A stretch of DNA of 64,000 nucleotides, taken from positions 3,782,001 to 3,846,000 of the forward strand of contig NZ_CP045293.1 of assembly GCF_009363075.1 (NCBI RefSeq). Direction: 5' to 3'. How positions within the stretch are numbered: the stretch's first letter is position 1; each line of letters starts with the position of its first letter. Below the pieces are notes generated by a model. The model did not search any database and was not told where the DNA came from. It saw nothing but the letters and a program-made list of their open reading frames with translations. This stretch comes from Paenibacillus guangzhouensis. Its GTDB lineage: Bacteria > Bacillota > Bacilli > Paenibacillales > Paenibacillaceae. The position numbers were made by a program, and so were the translations under genes. Shown piece by piece: positions 35,722 through 45,671 of this stretch.

Positions 35722-36693
35722 CTATGTAACGGGATGTGCATGATGCCACTCGAGCACAGCCTTGGCCGTAGCCATATCTGTGACGAGCACATTAACCCAT
35801 TTCCCTCGCAAGACAGAGCAAATGGCTGGGACTTTATCCATACCGCTCGCGGTTGCGATCACATTCGGTATACGCCGCAATGACTCCGCATTCATGCCGA
35901 TCATTCGCTGTTCAGATGGATAGGTTATCACATGACCCTGCTCGTCTAGAAACGAAGTACAGATACCGCCGACCGCGCCCATAGACTTGATCTCATTCAT
36001 TTCCTTCGTGCCAAAATACCCAAACTTCACAACAGAAGCCTCGTCGGTCACTTGACTGATCCCTACGACAGCCACATTTACCTGATCCCACATGTCCACG
36101 ACCTTCGATATCTCCGGCTCATTTATAATCGTATCGCGCACTTCCTTGGACCCAACAACTGCGGGTGCATTGAGCTGCATATACTTTGCCTTCAACTTCT
36201 CTCCAATGACGCGTGCATTCGAATTCGCATGCCATGTTGCGCCTTCAGCACCCCAACCTCCGATCAACGGAACGATCTGCATATGCTTGCGGCTGAAATA
36301 ATTCAGTTCCTTGCTGAGCTCCGAGACGGTTCTCCCTGCCATGATCCCAACGGTGTCATAGTCTTTCAGTACGGATTCAAGCAAAGCCGCGCCCGCTCTT
36401 GCAAGCTTCAAATCGATCAAATGCTGTTCTTCTTCCGGCATCTGAATAATGATGACATCATGGATTCCGAAGGTTTCGGCAATCACCCTCTCATACACCT
36501 GTTCCTCAGAGTACGGGTTGCGAATGGAAATCTGTACGATTCCTTGCGCTTTCGCAGCACTTAACATGCGACTGATCTGCGGTCTGGAAATTCCGAGTCT
36601 CTCCGCAATTTCTTGTTGGTTGAGACCATCCATGTAGTACAAATGGCTCACTTTGACGAGTAACCTCGTTCTTTCTTCTGCGATATCAGTCAT
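35722..36693 (-). CDS. SorC/LsrR-family transcriptional regulator
   Basis: 323 aa from ATG 36693 (AAAGGGGAA upstream). N-terminal sigma-70 region 4-like HTH (VSHLYYMDGLNQQEIAERLG, ISRPQISRMLSAAKAQGIV) followed by a sugar-phosphate-binding domain (GIMAGRTVSELS, VVPLIGGWGAE, GAVGGICTSFLDEQG). Members bind phosphorylated sugars made by the cognate kinase, such as phospho-AI-2 or sorbitol phosphate. It is the first gene of the sugar operon, so it probably regulates its own operon in response to the FGGY kinase product. Confidence 0.9.
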   Translation of the reverse strand: MTDIAEERTRLLVKVSHLYYMDGLNQQEIAERLGISRPQISRMLSAAKAQGIVQISIRNPYSEEQVYERVIAETFGIHDVIIIQMPEEEQHLIDLKLARAGAALLESVLKDYDTVGIMAGRTVSELSKELNYFSRKHMQIVPLIGGWGAEGATWHANSNARVIGEKLKAKYMQLNAPAVVGSKEVRDTIINEPEISKVVDMWDQVNVAVVGISQVTDEASVVKFGYFGTKEMNEIKSMGAVGGICTSFLDEQGHVITYPSEQRMIGMNAESLRRIPNVIATASGMDKVPAICSVLRGKWVNVLVTDMATAKAVLEWHHAHPVT

Positions 36694-36750
36694 GCTGAAA
36701 ATTCCCCTTTCTGGCACAAATGTTCAAAATTGAAATATTGTTCGTATTTA

Positions 36751-36779
36751 ATCTTATAGCGATTTCATATATTTGACAA
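36751..36779 (-). promoter_or_regulatory. Promoter of the sorC-ABC-aldolase-kinase operon
   Basis: Minus strand -35 TTGTCA (36774-36779), 17-bp spacer, -10 TAAGAT (36751-36756). Direct repeats of GAACA between the -10 and the gene (36721-36744) are candidate SorC sites. Confidence 0.65.
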
Positions 36780-36860
36780 GGGATTAATTGGCTTTCATTA
36801 GACAAAATCATACAAATTTCTTGTAAAAGCCACAAAATTCGAGTTCTGCAGTTTCACGAC

Positions 36861-36892
36861 AAAAAGCCCTAATCCAGATGAAGCTGGATTAG
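36861..36892 (-). terminator. Terminator of xylAB
   Basis: Perfect CTAATCCAG / CTGGATTAG stem (36869-36892) with a minus-strand TTTTT tail, 22 bp after the xylB stop. Confidence 0.8.
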
Positions 36893-36913
36893 AGCTTGAG
36901 GTATAGCAATTCG

Positions 36914-38407
36914 TTAGCGAAATGCGGCTAATGACTCAGACAAGCCGCTCGTCTGCTGATAGATTTGTTGATATAGTCGATACAATTGATCATACTTGGC
37001 GACATGATCCGGGACAGGCAGATAACGCAGAGCAGGTCTTAAGAACGCATCCGCACAGGCTTCCAGCGAGTCGAACCAGCCGCTGCCGTAAGCGGCGAGC
37101 ATGGCTGCTCCCATCCCTGGACCTTGCTCGCTCGTCAACCTCACGATCTCGCAATTGAACACATCCGCTTGCATCTGCAGCCAGGCTTCATTTTTCGCCC
37201 CGCCGCCGATCGAGATCATCGAACCGATCTTCTTCCCTGCGTCGCGCAAAATATCAAGCGACTCTCTTAGCGAAAAGGTGATACCCTCTACCACAGCACG
37301 CGTAAAATGCTCCACGGTATGGGAGGCATCCATCCCAATGAACGAGCCCCGAATATTCGCATCCGGATGCGGTGTGCGCTCTCCTACAAGATAAGGCGTG
37401 AACAGCAAGCCTTTGGCCCCCACATCGACGGATGCCATACCTTGCAGCATCTCTGGGAACGACTGCGTCTTGCAGAACGTATCATGGTACCACTGCAAGG
37501 AATAGCCGGCCGCGAGTGTCACGCCCATCGCATAATAAGCATCCTGTTGCGCATGGTTGAAGAAATGAACCTTACCTGCCACATCCAGCGACTGATTCGC
37601 CTCATAGGCCAAGATCACACCGGACGTGCCGATCGAACACATCGCCTTCCCTTCAGACAGAATGCCGGCGCCAATCGCGCCGCAGGCATTATCTGCCCCC
37701 CCGGCATACACTTTGGTATGGACAGAGAGTCCCGTTGCGGCTGCAAAATCAGCCGTCACAGTCCCGACGCACGCATGGGATTCAACCAGCGGCGGGCATA
37801 TCCGTTCCTCGATACCCACGGCGCTGCATATCGCAGAACTCCATCGTTTGTTCGCTACGTCTAAGAGCAGCGTACCTGCCGCATCCGAATACTCCTGCGC
37901 GATATGGCCTGTCATCCGGTAGCGAACATAATCCTTGGGCAACAAGAATACGTCCGCCTTCTTATAAAGATCAGGCTCATGCGCCTTTACCCACAGCAGC
38001 TTAGGCAGCGTGAAGCCTTCAAGCGCTGCATTGCGGGCCGTACCCAGCAGCAGCGGTCCTAACCGTTCCTCGATCCACCGGCATTCGGTTGTCGTGCGCG
38101 TATCATTCCACAGAATCGCGTTGCGCAGCACCCGATGATTCGCATCCAGCAGAACCAGGCCATGCATTTGACCTGAGAAGGATATGCCTTCAACGTCTTC
38201 AGCGCTTACCTGATCCAGGTCGAGCAGCTGCTTCATGACTGCGATTGTCCCATGCATCCAATCCTCCGGACGCTGTTCACTGTAGCCGGATTGTTCGTGA
38301 TATAACGGGTAATTCGCACTCGCTTCATGGACTACCTGACCACTCTGATCGACGAGCAGAGCCTTGACGGCACTTGTGCCGAGGTCAACCCCGATTACGT
38401 ATTTCAT
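36914..38407 (-). CDS. xylB: Xylulokinase
   Basis: 497 aa from ATG 38407 (AGGAG eight bases upstream; ATG 38413 overlaps it). FGGY kinase with VIGVDLGTSAVKALLVD, ISFSGQMHGLVLLD, WNDTRTTTECRWIEE, YAGGADNACGAIGAG, GLLFTPYLVGERTPHPD, SIGGGAKNEAWLQMQADV, all typical of XylB. Phosphorylates D-xylulose to xylulose 5-phosphate. Follows xylA by 25 bp. Confidence 0.96.
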   Translation of the reverse strand: MKYVIGVDLGTSAVKALLVDQSGQVVHEASANYPLYHEQSGYSEQRPEDWMHGTIAVMKQLLDLDQVSAEDVEGISFSGQMHGLVLLDANHRVLRNAILWNDTRTTTECRWIEERLGPLLLGTARNAALEGFTLPKLLWVKAHEPDLYKKADVFLLPKDYVRYRMTGHIAQEYSDAAGTLLLDVANKRWSSAICSAVGIEERICPPLVESHACVGTVTADFAAATGLSVHTKVYAGGADNACGAIGAGILSEGKAMCSIGTSGVILAYEANQSLDVAGKVHFFNHAQQDAYYAMGVTLAAGYSLQWYHDTFCKTQSFPEMLQGMASVDVGAKGLLFTPYLVGERTPHPDANIRGSFIGMDASHTVEHFTRAVVEGITFSLRESLDILRDAGKKIGSMISIGGGAKNEAWLQMQADVFNCEIVRLTSEQGPGMGAAMLAAYGSGWFDSLEACADAFLRPALRYLPVPDHVAKYDQLYRLYQQIYQQTSGLSESLAAFR

Positions 38408-38432
38408 CGCCATCTCTCCTATGGTCTGCTTC

Positions 38433-39746
38433 TTACTCTGACAACAAATATTCGTTCACAACCGCCTTAATCCGCTCCTGACGACCCGACACATTTCGGA
38501 TCGGATGGTTCTGGAATGCATAAACTTCAAGCGACTTCAACGTCGCCCTACCCGATGCAATCTCTGCACCAATCCCTACTTGGAAGGACCGATAACGACC
38601 CTCTACAACCTCTTCGAGCACACGGTCTTCGATCAATTTAGCGGCTACCTTCAAACCTTTCGCATAAGCATCCATTCCCGCAATATGAGCGAAGAACAGG
38701 TCTTCCTGATCGAAGGATGCACGACGAACCTTCGCATCGAAATTGACGCCGCCTCGGCCAATGCCGCCGTTCTTCAAGACTTCATACATCGTTAACGTCG
38801 TCTGCGTCAAATCTTGCGGGAACTCATCCGTATCCCAGCCGAGGAGCATATCTCCTTGGTTCGCATCGAGCGACCCCAACATGCCGTTGATACTGGCTAC
38901 ACGAATTTCATGTTCAAAGGTATGTCCTGCAAGTGTCGCATGATTCGCTTCTAAATTCAATTTGAAATGATCTTGCAAGCCGTAAGTGCGGAGGAAGTTC
39001 ATCGTCGTCGCCGCGTCAAAATCATATTGATGCTTCGTCGGCTCCTTCGGCTTCGGCTCGATCAAGAATTGGGCGTCAAAGCCGATTTCCTTCGCATATT
39101 CGATCGCCATCCGATAGAGATGCGCCAGATTATCCAATTCCAGCTTCATATCCGTGTTGAGCAGCGTCTCGTATCCTTCGCGTCCGCCCCAGAATACATA
39201 GTTCTCCGCGCCTAGCTCTTTACCGATTTCAAGGCTTTTCTTCACCTGCGCTGCCGCATATGCGTATACATCCGCATTCGAGGTCGTCCCTGCACCGTGC
39301 ACGAACCGCGGATTCGTGAACATGTTCTGCGTATTCCACAGCAATTTCACGCCTGAGTCCTTCATGAACTGCTTCATCATCGCAACAATGACATCAAGAT
39401 TCTTATTCGTCTCTTGCAGCGTTGCGCCTTCCGGTGCAATATCCCGATCATGAAAAGCAAAGAACGGTACACCAAGCTTCGTGATAAATTCGAAAGAAGC
39501 TTCTGCTCGCGCTTTGGCAAGGTCAAGCCCCGTGTAACGGTCCCAATTCCGTACCATCGTTCCTGCTCCGAATGGATCTGTCCCATTGGCGGTGAACGTA
39601 TGCCAGTACGCAACGGCGAAACGTAGATGCTCCTCCATCGTCTTGCCTGCAACCAATTCCTTCGGGTTGTAATGCTTAAATGCCAACGGGTTCTTCGAAC
39701 CTCTGCCTTCATAAGCGATTTGGGAAATGCCTTCGAAATACGTCAT
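38433..39746 (-). CDS. xylA: Xylose isomerase
   Basis: 437 aa from ATG 39746 (GGAGG eight bases upstream). Class II isomerase with the catalytic [13 protein letters not shown] His/Asp, the metal ligands [31 protein letters not shown] and [19 protein letters not shown]. Converts xylose to xylulose. Heads the xylAB operon under the xyl operator; no xylose transporter gene is adjacent, though the sugar ABC operon downstream is a candidate. Confidence 0.98.
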   Translation of the reverse strand: MTYFEGISQIAYEGRGSKNPLAFKHYNPKELVAGKTMEEHLRFAVAYWHTFTANGTDPFGAGTMVRNWDRYTGLDLAKARAEASFEFITKLGVPFFAFHDRDIAPEGATLQETNKNLDVIVAMMKQFMKDSGVKLLWNTQNMFTNPRFVHGAGTTSNADVYAYAAAQVKKSLEIGKELGAENYVFWGGREGYETLLNTDMKLELDNLAHLYRMAIEYAKEIGFDAQFLIEPKPKEPTKHQYDFDAATTMNFLRTYGLQDHFKLNLEANHATLAGHTFEHEIRVASINGMLGSLDANQGDMLLGWDTDEFPQDLTQTTLTMYEVLKNGGIGRGGVNFDAKVRRASFDQEDLFFAHIAGMDAYAKGLKVAAKLIEDRVLEEVVEGRYRSFQVGIGAEIASGRATLKSLEVYAFQNHPIRNVSGRQERIKAVVNEYLLSE

Positions 39747-39788
39747 GATCATATCCTCCATAGGGTAAGATAATTGCTTTATAGGTTC

Positions 39789-39832
39789 AGTATATATTCA
39801 CACACTTAGTTTGTCTATCGGTTAAACTAAGT
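39789..39832. promoter_or_regulatory. xylA promoter and XylR operator
   Basis: Minus strand -35 TAGACA (39812-39817), 17-bp spacer, -10 TATACT (39789-39794). The perfect 9-bp inverted repeat ACTTAGTTT / AAACTAAGT (39804-39832) overlaps the -35 and matches the XylR operator form TTAGTTTGTTT...AAACTAA of Bacillales. Confidence 0.85.
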
Positions 39833-39956
39833 TATTTGATTTTCTCTTTTTTGTTGAAAAAAGTATGAACCTGTCGATTCGATACGTTGATATGTTATAG
39901 TAAGTAAATAAAATTAATCTATCGAATGTACGAACAGTAGCGACTCAGGAGGTAGC

Positions 39957-41099
39957 ATGAAGACTACAGGTGATCAATTTCTTGTCAAAAAAATAAATAA
40001 ATCCATCGTGCTCGATACAATCCGGGAGCACTCCCCTATTTCCCGCGCAGCCGTGTCCAAAATGACCGGACTAAATAAAGGGACCGTCTCGAGTCTAGTG
40101 CAAGAGCTAATAGACAATGGCCTTATTCTCGAGATTGGGATGGGAAAATCAAGCGGCGGCCGCAAGCCCGTCATGCTGTTGTTCCATGAGACAGCCGGCT
40201 ATGCGATTGGCGTTGAGCTTGGCGTCACACGCGTTCGAACAATATTAACGAATCTAAATGGAGAGATGATCGAAGAAGATCAACTCCCCCTTCCGACGAC
40301 AGACAGCGAGCGGGTCATCGAGGTGCTCTTCGCAGCGATCCAAGCGATGATCGAGCGAGCACCTTCCTCTCGCTATGGCGTTGTCGGCATTGGGATCGGC
40401 GTGCCTGGCATCGTCGATGAGAAGGGGCAAATTCTATTCGCGCCAAATCTGGCTTGGGAGCATGTCGATCTGCATACGCTCGTATCCGAACGATTCAAGC
40501 TCCCTGTCACAATCGATAATGAAGCGAATGCGGGCGCGGTTGGCGAGCTGCAGTACGGTGCTGGCCGCTCTGCAGCAAATATCGTATATGTCTCTGTCAG
40601 TGAAGGGATTGGGACGGGTATCATGATCGGTGGAGAACTCTTCCGCGGTGCCGCCGGCTTATCGGGTGAGATGGGACATATGACGATCGAGGCGAATGGG
40701 CGCAAATGCCGCTGCGGGAACAAAGGCTGCTGGGAACTTTATGCTTCGTCAAGCGCACATCCGGACTATGACTTTAAGACCTTGCTTCGCATGGCAACGG
40801 AAGGGGAAGCGGATGGCATCCGCGGATTCTATGACATCGGCGAATATCTCGGAATCGGCATCAGTACGATTATCAACACGTTTAATCCGGAACTCATCAT
40901 CATCGGGAATCAAATCTCTCGAGCGGAACGTTATATCACAAGCGCGATTCAACAGACGGTGGCGGCACGCTCGCTCTCCTATCACCGCAAACAGACCACC
41001 ATACGATTCGCACAACTGGAGACCCGCTCTACACTGCTCGGCGCTGCATATTATGCGATCTCAGGCTTCTTCTCGAAGGATCGTGCGACGTTGGTTTAA
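39957..41099 (+). CDS. xylR: Xylose repressor XylR (ROK family)
   Basis: 380 aa, ATG 39957 preceded by AGGAGG. N-terminal winged helix (SIVLDTIREHSPISRAAVSK, TGLNKGTVSSLVQELIDNGL) and a ROK sugar-kinase-like domain with VIGIGIGVPGIVDEKG and the zinc motif CRCGNKGCWELYAS. Represses xylAB, released by xylose. Divergent from xylA with the operator between them. Confidence 0.95.
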   Translation: MKTTGDQFLVKKINKSIVLDTIREHSPISRAAVSKMTGLNKGTVSSLVQELIDNGLILEIGMGKSSGGRKPVMLLFHETAGYAIGVELGVTRVRTILTNLNGEMIEEDQLPLPTTDSERVIEVLFAAIQAMIERAPSSRYGVVGIGIGVPGIVDEKGQILFAPNLAWEHVDLHTLVSERFKLPVTIDNEANAGAVGELQYGAGRSAANIVYVSVSEGIGTGIMIGGELFRGAAGLSGEMGHMTIEANGRKCRCGNKGCWELYASSSAHPDYDFKTLLRMATEGEADGIRGFYDIGEYLGIGISTIINTFNPELIIIGNQISRAERYITSAIQQTVAARSLSYHRKQTTIRFAQLETRSTLLGAAYYAISGFFSKDRATLV

Positions 41100-41119
41100 C
41101 GTATCGAGCATACGAGAGG

Positions 41120-41746
41120 TTACTCCACCGAGATGACTTGGATATCGATGAGACTATCGTGACTATACGCAGCCCCCTTGACATCCGTGCCCTTAAACGT
41201 CGTGTCAAAAGTTGCTTGGGTGTGCGGCTCCACCTGGAGTTCAAAGGGATCGAAGGTTACCTCGCGCCATTCTGTATCGTGTGTGAGAGGTATGACCTTC
41301 ATCCGTGTCGCTTGCCCATAGTTGTAAATCTTGAATTCTTGGGAGCGAATGGTCACATCACCCGCTTCATTACGTTCAATGTAAGCTCGTCGATCCTTCG
41401 TTACGACTTGGATGGTGCCTGTGTCCTTAGCATTGTAATGGGCGAGGTACATCACATGCTCCGTCACCCACGGTATCGCAGCAAACAACAGAATAACACC
41501 TATCAAAAGTCGGCTAAAGATCTTCGGATAGATGGTACGGTAACTGTTAACGACGCCGATGAATCCGATGAGCAGCACCATGAGTCCTATGCTATTGGGG
41601 ATGTGCAGACCTTGCGTCCCTTCGGACCACGGCGACATCCCGAATGCTCGAAAAGTTAATTCACCAAACGATTGGTTCAGGTGATCTCTCGCGAGCCAGA
41701 TGATCGAAATGATAAGCAGGAATAGAAAGACATGCCGCTTCTTCAT
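41120..41746 (-). CDS. Two-helix membrane protein with extracytoplasmic domain, unknown function
   Basis: 208 aa from ATG 41746 (GAGGAGGT upstream; the longer frame to 41848 is unsupported). Two to three hydrophobic segments (residues about 5-20, 52-67, 77-96) are followed by about 110 residues of beta-rich sequence (GTIQVVTKDRRAYIERNE, FDPFELQVEPHTQATFDTTF), which would lie outside the membrane. No family recognised. Convergent with xylR, 20 bp apart, with no clear terminator between. Confidence 0.7.
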   Translation of the reverse strand: MKKRHVFLFLLIISIIWLARDHLNQSFGELTFRAFGMSPWSEGTQGLHIPNSIGLMVLLIGFIGVVNSYRTIYPKIFSRLLIGVILLFAAIPWVTEHVMYLAHYNAKDTGTIQVVTKDRRAYIERNEAGDVTIRSQEFKIYNYGQATRMKVIPLTHDTEWREVTFDPFELQVEPHTQATFDTTFKGTDVKGAAYSHDSLIDIQVISVE

Positions 41747-41869
41747 CAGGGTACCTCCTCGTTCGAATGAAATGCAGGGAAAATCCCCCTTAGGTATAGC
41801 ATAGCTTATTATCACAAATTTTCCCATACGATCCGTAAGTTGTTGCATCTATTGTCATCGTACTAGCGG

Positions 41870-42054
41870 CTAACGAACCCTAGATTCGCTATTTGCCCCA
41901 AAATAGGCATTTTGAAATTCTAACGAATCGGTGACACGTTATTCCTTACTTCTGAGCCTGTTTTCGCTCATTTCGAGCACAATAGCGTATCTCAGATTCG
42001 TTAGCTCGCCATATCGTTCATTTGGGAACGAATAGTGTGACTACGATTCGTTAG
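41870..42054. repeat. CTAACGAATC / GATTCGTTAG inverted-repeat element
   Basis: Two forward (41870, 41920) and two reverse (41995, 42045) copies of a decamer CTAACGAAYC in 185 bp, with A/T-rich intervening sequence of related composition. No coding frame. Looks like a dispersed intergenic repeat rather than regulatory DNA for one gene. Confidence 0.65.
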
Positions 42055-42131
42055 CACGTCTTTCACCCCTCTTCCCCTTGCACTCTTTGGCATGGGGATT
42101 TTTGCTTGCTAAGCTAAATGCTGAAGATACA

Positions 42132-42254
42132 GAGGCATGGGTGTATTCGATGCAGAGCGACAGCGTCCGCCTTTGTCATGAGGGAACATACCCTAACCGT
42201 TCAATTCAACGTTCCCTCATGACAACAGCGGCGAAATCGGATACACCCAGCCTC
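42132..42254. repeat. Long imperfect inverted repeat, about 120 bp
   Basis: Outer arms GAGGCATGGGTGTAT / ATACACCCAGCCTC and inner perfect 15-bp arms TTGTCATGAGGGAAC (42173-42187) / GTTCCCTCATGACAA (42211-42225) with a 23-nt loop. The RNA would fold into one long hairpin. Could be a small non-autonomous mobile element or an RNA structure. A short open frame across it is not a gene. Confidence 0.75.
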
Positions 42255-42317
42255 CCGAGCTACTTCAGCCGATACCCCTCCACCTGGCTTGCTCGCATCC
42301 CTCCCCGAATACAACAA

Positions 42318-42349
42318 AAATCCCCTTGCCAACAAGCACAAGGGGATTT
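42318..42349 (-). terminator. Terminator of the pst-phoU operon
   Basis: Perfect AAATCCCCTTG / CAAGGGGATTT stem with a minus-strand T5 tail, directly after the phoU stop codon. Confidence 0.85.
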
Positions 42350-42352
42350 CTA

Positions 42353-43006
42353 CTAATTGAGTTCCGGGCGCTTCCCTGTTACCAAGAACACGACGCTCTC
42401 GCCAATATTGGTCGCATGATCCGCGATCCGCTCGATATAACGTCCAACGAACGTTAACAGCATCGCTTGGGATACCGTCTTCGGATCTTCTACCATCAAC
42501 GTGAACAACTCACGCACGATTTGGCTGTAGAGCTGATCGACAGCGTCATCGTCTTTAGACATTTTATAAGCCAGATCCACGTTCTCTTCCATGTACGCAC
42601 GAATGGATTCGAAGATCATCTGTTCCACGATCTCGCCCATCCGCGGAATATCGATCAATGGCTTCACGAGCTTCTGTCCTTCCAGTCGTACGACAACCTT
42701 CGCGATATCCACGGATAAGTCCGCCATACGCTCTAGATCGCTGGAGATTTTGAACGCCACGAGAATACGGCGCAAATCCTTGGCAACGGGCTGCTGTGTC
42801 AGAATCAACTTCGAGCCCACATCCAAGATGCGTTCCTCCATATGATTGATCTCGGAATCGCGGGCAATCAGCGCACGTGCGTGCTCGACATCCAGACGTT
42901 GCAGCGATTCGATCGATTCTTTCAGCATTTGTTCTGTTTCATTGCCCATCGCTTCTAGCAGCTTCGTCAGTTCATTCAGCCCTGAATCAAATTCTTTTCT
43001 AGGCAT
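42353..43006 (-). CDS. phoU: Phosphate uptake regulator PhoU
   Basis: 217 aa. Two three-helix repeats with the PhoU metal-binding patterns: EARALIARDSEINHMEERI-type and the second KDDDAVDQLY; the DLERMADLSVDIAKVV and RYIERIADHATNIGESV motifs are diagnostic. Links the Pst transporter to PhoR signalling and limits phosphate uptake. Last gene of the pstSCAB-phoU operon, preceded by GGAGGAG. Confidence 0.96.
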   Translation of the reverse strand: MPRKEFDSGLNELTKLLEAMGNETEQMLKESIESLQRLDVEHARALIARDSEINHMEERILDVGSKLILTQQPVAKDLRRILVAFKISSDLERMADLSVDIAKVVVRLEGQKLVKPLIDIPRMGEIVEQMIFESIRAYMEENVDLAYKMSKDDDAVDQLYSQIVRELFTLMVEDPKTVSQAMLLTFVGRYIERIADHATNIGESVVFLVTGKRPELN

Positions 43007-43039
43007 TGCTGTCTCCTCCTACGCTTCGTTATCGGATGA

Positions 43040-43795
43040 TTAACCGAAACGTCCTGTAATATAGTCCTCGGTACGTTGGTCCGATGGATTCGAGAATAAT
43101 TGCTCTGTTGGCGCGAACTCAACGACTTCTCCGTTCAAGAAGAATACCGTCTGATCGGATACACGCGCAGCTTGGTGCATGTTGTGCGTTACCATTACAA
43201 TCGTATAACGATCTTTCAGCTCTTGGACCAGCTCTTCGATTTTTAGTGTCGAGATCGGGTCAAGGGCCGACGTCGCTTCATCCATCAAGAGAATATCTGG
43301 ATTGACAGCAAGCGCGCGTGCAATACATAGACGCTGCTGTTGACCGCCGGAGAGACTGAACGCGGAACGCTTCAAATAGTCTTTGACTTCATCCCACAAT
43401 ACCGATTGGCGCAAGCTCTGCTCTACGATCTCATCAAGCTTCTGTTTGTTACGAATACCATGCAATCTCGGACCGTATGCAATATTGTCGTAGATCGATT
43501 TAGGAAATGGATTCGGCTGCTGGAACACCATCCCGACTTTTTTGCGAAGTGTCTCGACATCCACCTCATTGCTATAAATATCCGTACCGGTAATTTCCAC
43601 GGCGCCTTCAATTTTCGTTCCGGCAATCATGTCATTCATACGGTTCAATGTGCGAAGCAATGTCGATTTACCGCATCCGGACGGTCCGATAAACGCGGTG
43701 ACCGCTTTCTCCGGAATCGTAAGGGATACATCTTTCAGCGCGTGGTACGTGCCATAATACAAATTCAATTTTTTAATATCGATCAACGTATTCAT
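43040..43795 (-). CDS. pstB: Phosphate ABC transporter ATPase PstB
   Basis: 251 aa. Walker [21 protein letters not shown]-loop [19 protein letters not shown], signature [16 protein letters not shown], Walker [14 protein letters not shown], all typical of PstB. It is the only pstB in the window and could serve both Pst permease pairs. Confidence 0.97.
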   Translation of the reverse strand: MNTLIDIKKLNLYYGTYHALKDVSLTIPEKAVTAFIGPSGCGKSTLLRTLNRMNDMIAGTKIEGAVEITGTDIYSNEVDVETLRKKVGMVFQQPNPFPKSIYDNIAYGPRLHGIRNKQKLDEIVEQSLRQSVLWDEVKDYLKRSAFSLSGGQQQRLCIARALAVNPDILLMDEATSALDPISTLKIEELVQELKDRYTIVMVTHNMHQAARVSDQTVFFLNGEVVEFAPTEQLFSNPSDQRTEDYITGRFG

Positions 43796-43835
43796 ACGTT
43801 TCTTCTCTCCTTTAATTGCAGCTGGCTTCGATTGA

Positions 43836-44711
43836 TTACAGGTTCTTAGAATATTTGTTTCTGAGTAGGATCGCCGAGAAGTTCATGATAAGCAGCAAGC
43901 CTAATAATAGAATGATCCCTGCGGCAGCAAGTTCATGGAACGCCTCCTGCGGTCTCGAAATCCAGTTAAAGATCTGAATCGGCATAACCGTAAATGAATC
44001 CATAATCCCATTTGGCAAAAATGCAACGAATGTAAGCGCACCGATCATGACAAGCGGAGCCGTCTCACCAATCGCACGAGATAGAGCAAGAATGACACCT
44101 GTCATAATCCCCGGCATGGCTGATGGCAACACGGAACCGGAAACTGTCTGCCACCGTGTCGCACCAAGCGCAAAGGAAGCATCCCTGCGTTGTCTTGGCA
44201 CGGCGCGCAGCGCTTCTTGCGAAGATACGATGATGATCGGAAGGATCAGGAGTGTCATCGTCAACGCCCCGGACAACAAGCTCCGTTCCAAATGCATCCC
44301 GCGTACGAAGATCGTAAGGCCTAAGATGCCGTAAACAATCGAAGGTACACCTGCTAACGTACTGATGTTTAACTGAATTAAGCGTGTAAACCAGTTCTTA
44401 TTCGCATATTCTTCCAAGTAAATGGCTGCGCCGACACCTAAAATGAATGAGAGCGGCGTCATGATCAGCACCATATAAATGGATCCTACAATCGCGGATT
44501 TGAGCCCCGCCTTCGAAGCCATCCGTGACGGGTAGTTCGTGAACAAATCCGGAGACAACCTCGACAGGCCATCCATCATAATGTTCACGAGGAGCGCCAT
44601 GAGCGCAAGCACACCAATGGCTGTCGCTGCGACGAAGAGGATATGAAGCACCCAGTCCGTCTTACGTCTACGGCTAATCTGTTCTCTGTTGGCATCTTGT
44701 AAAATACTCAT
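43836..44711 (-). CDS. pstA: Phosphate ABC transporter permease PstA (operon 2)
   Basis: 291 aa, six membrane helices, EAA loop [25 protein letters not shown]. It starts 4 bp after the pstC stop, with the GGAGG site inside pstC. Diverged from the pstA at 23724, so the two operons are old paralogs rather than a recent copy. Confidence 0.95.
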   Translation of the reverse strand: MSILQDANREQISRRRKTDWVLHILFVAATAIGVLALMALLVNIMMDGLSRLSPDLFTNYPSRMASKAGLKSAIVGSIYMVLIMTPLSFILGVGAAIYLEEYANKNWFTRLIQLNISTLAGVPSIVYGILGLTIFVRGMHLERSLLSGALTMTLLILPIIIVSSQEALRAVPRQRRDASFALGATRWQTVSGSVLPSAMPGIMTGVILALSRAIGETAPLVMIGALTFVAFLPNGIMDSFTVMPIQIFNWISRPQEAFHELAAAGIILLLGLLLIMNFSAILLRNKYSKNL

Positions 44712-44715
44712 CGGC

Positions 44716-45645
44716 TTAGTACTCCTCCCTGAACCGTCTCGCGACCCATAGGGCTAGAATGTTCAATAAGAATGTAATGACAAAGAGCGCCATCCCAACG
44801 GCATAAATCGTTCCATACTCGATTGATCCGTGCGGAATATCCCCAAGGCTTACTTGTACGATATATCCTGTCATCGTCTGAATGCTCTCCAGCGGGTTGA
44901 ACGTTAGCTTCGGGGTTGCTCCTGCGGCTACAGCGACGATCATCGTCTCCCCAATCGCTCTCGAGAAGGCGAGAACGGCAGAAGATACGATACCAGAGAA
45001 CGCTGCAGGCACGACGACCTTAAGCGCGACTTCAAATCGTGTGGCGCCAAGTGCATAAGCCCCGTTGCGCAAACTGCGCGGTACGGCCTGCATTGCGTCT
45101 TCACTAAGAGAAGAGACCATCGGAATAATCATAATACCGACAACAAGACCAGCACTCAATGCGTTGAACACACCTGTATCCGGGAAAATCGTACGAATGA
45201 GCGGCGTTACAAAGGTCAGTGCAAAGTACCCATAAACAATCGTTGGAACGCCTGCCAACACTTCCAGCACCGGCTTCACAATTTTTCGCACTCTCGTTGG
45301 TGCATATTCACTCAGATAAATGGCACATGCTAGACCTACGGGAATCGCGAATAGACATGCAATGATCGTAATTAACATCGTACCGCTCAGCAGTGGAAGA
45401 ATTCCGAATGCTTTTGGTGCGATGAGCGGACTCCAATTCGTTCCGAAGATGAAATCAAAGATCGGGATTTTACGGAAGAAATCAACCGTCTCGGATAACA
45501 ACGTGTAGACGATCCCGATTGTAGTTACAATCGAGACCGCTGCACATAAGAATAGGAATAGGGGCATCGCACGATCTAGGATGTACGTCTTCTTATTTTT
45601 GAAGGAGATGCTGGTAATGCCTGGGCGTTCCTTCGCTTGGTTCAT
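44716..45645 (-). CDS. pstC: Phosphate ABC transporter permease PstC (operon 2)
   Basis: 309 aa, six membrane helices, EAA loop [22 protein letters not shown]. Works with PstA and PstB of the same operon to import phosphate. GAGG lies upstream of ATG 45645. Confidence 0.95.
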   Translation of the reverse strand: MNQAKERPGITSISFKNKKTYILDRAMPLFLFLCAAVSIVTTIGIVYTLLSETVDFFRKIPIFDFIFGTNWSPLIAPKAFGILPLLSGTMLITIIACLFAIPVGLACAIYLSEYAPTRVRKIVKPVLEVLAGVPTIVYGYFALTFVTPLIRTIFPDTGVFNALSAGLVVGIMIIPMVSSLSEDAMQAVPRSLRNGAYALGATRFEVALKVVVPAAFSGIVSSAVLAFSRAIGETMIVAVAAGATPKLTFNPLESIQTMTGYIVQVSLGDIPHGSIEYGTIYAVGMALFVITFLLNILALWVARRFREEY

Positions 45646-45671
45646 GGTGTATGCCTCATTTCTATATCAAT

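Noticed and set aside
42078-42356. 92-aa frame across the long palindrome
   Set aside because: Covers an inverted repeat and terminator, with no ribosome site or recognisable domain.
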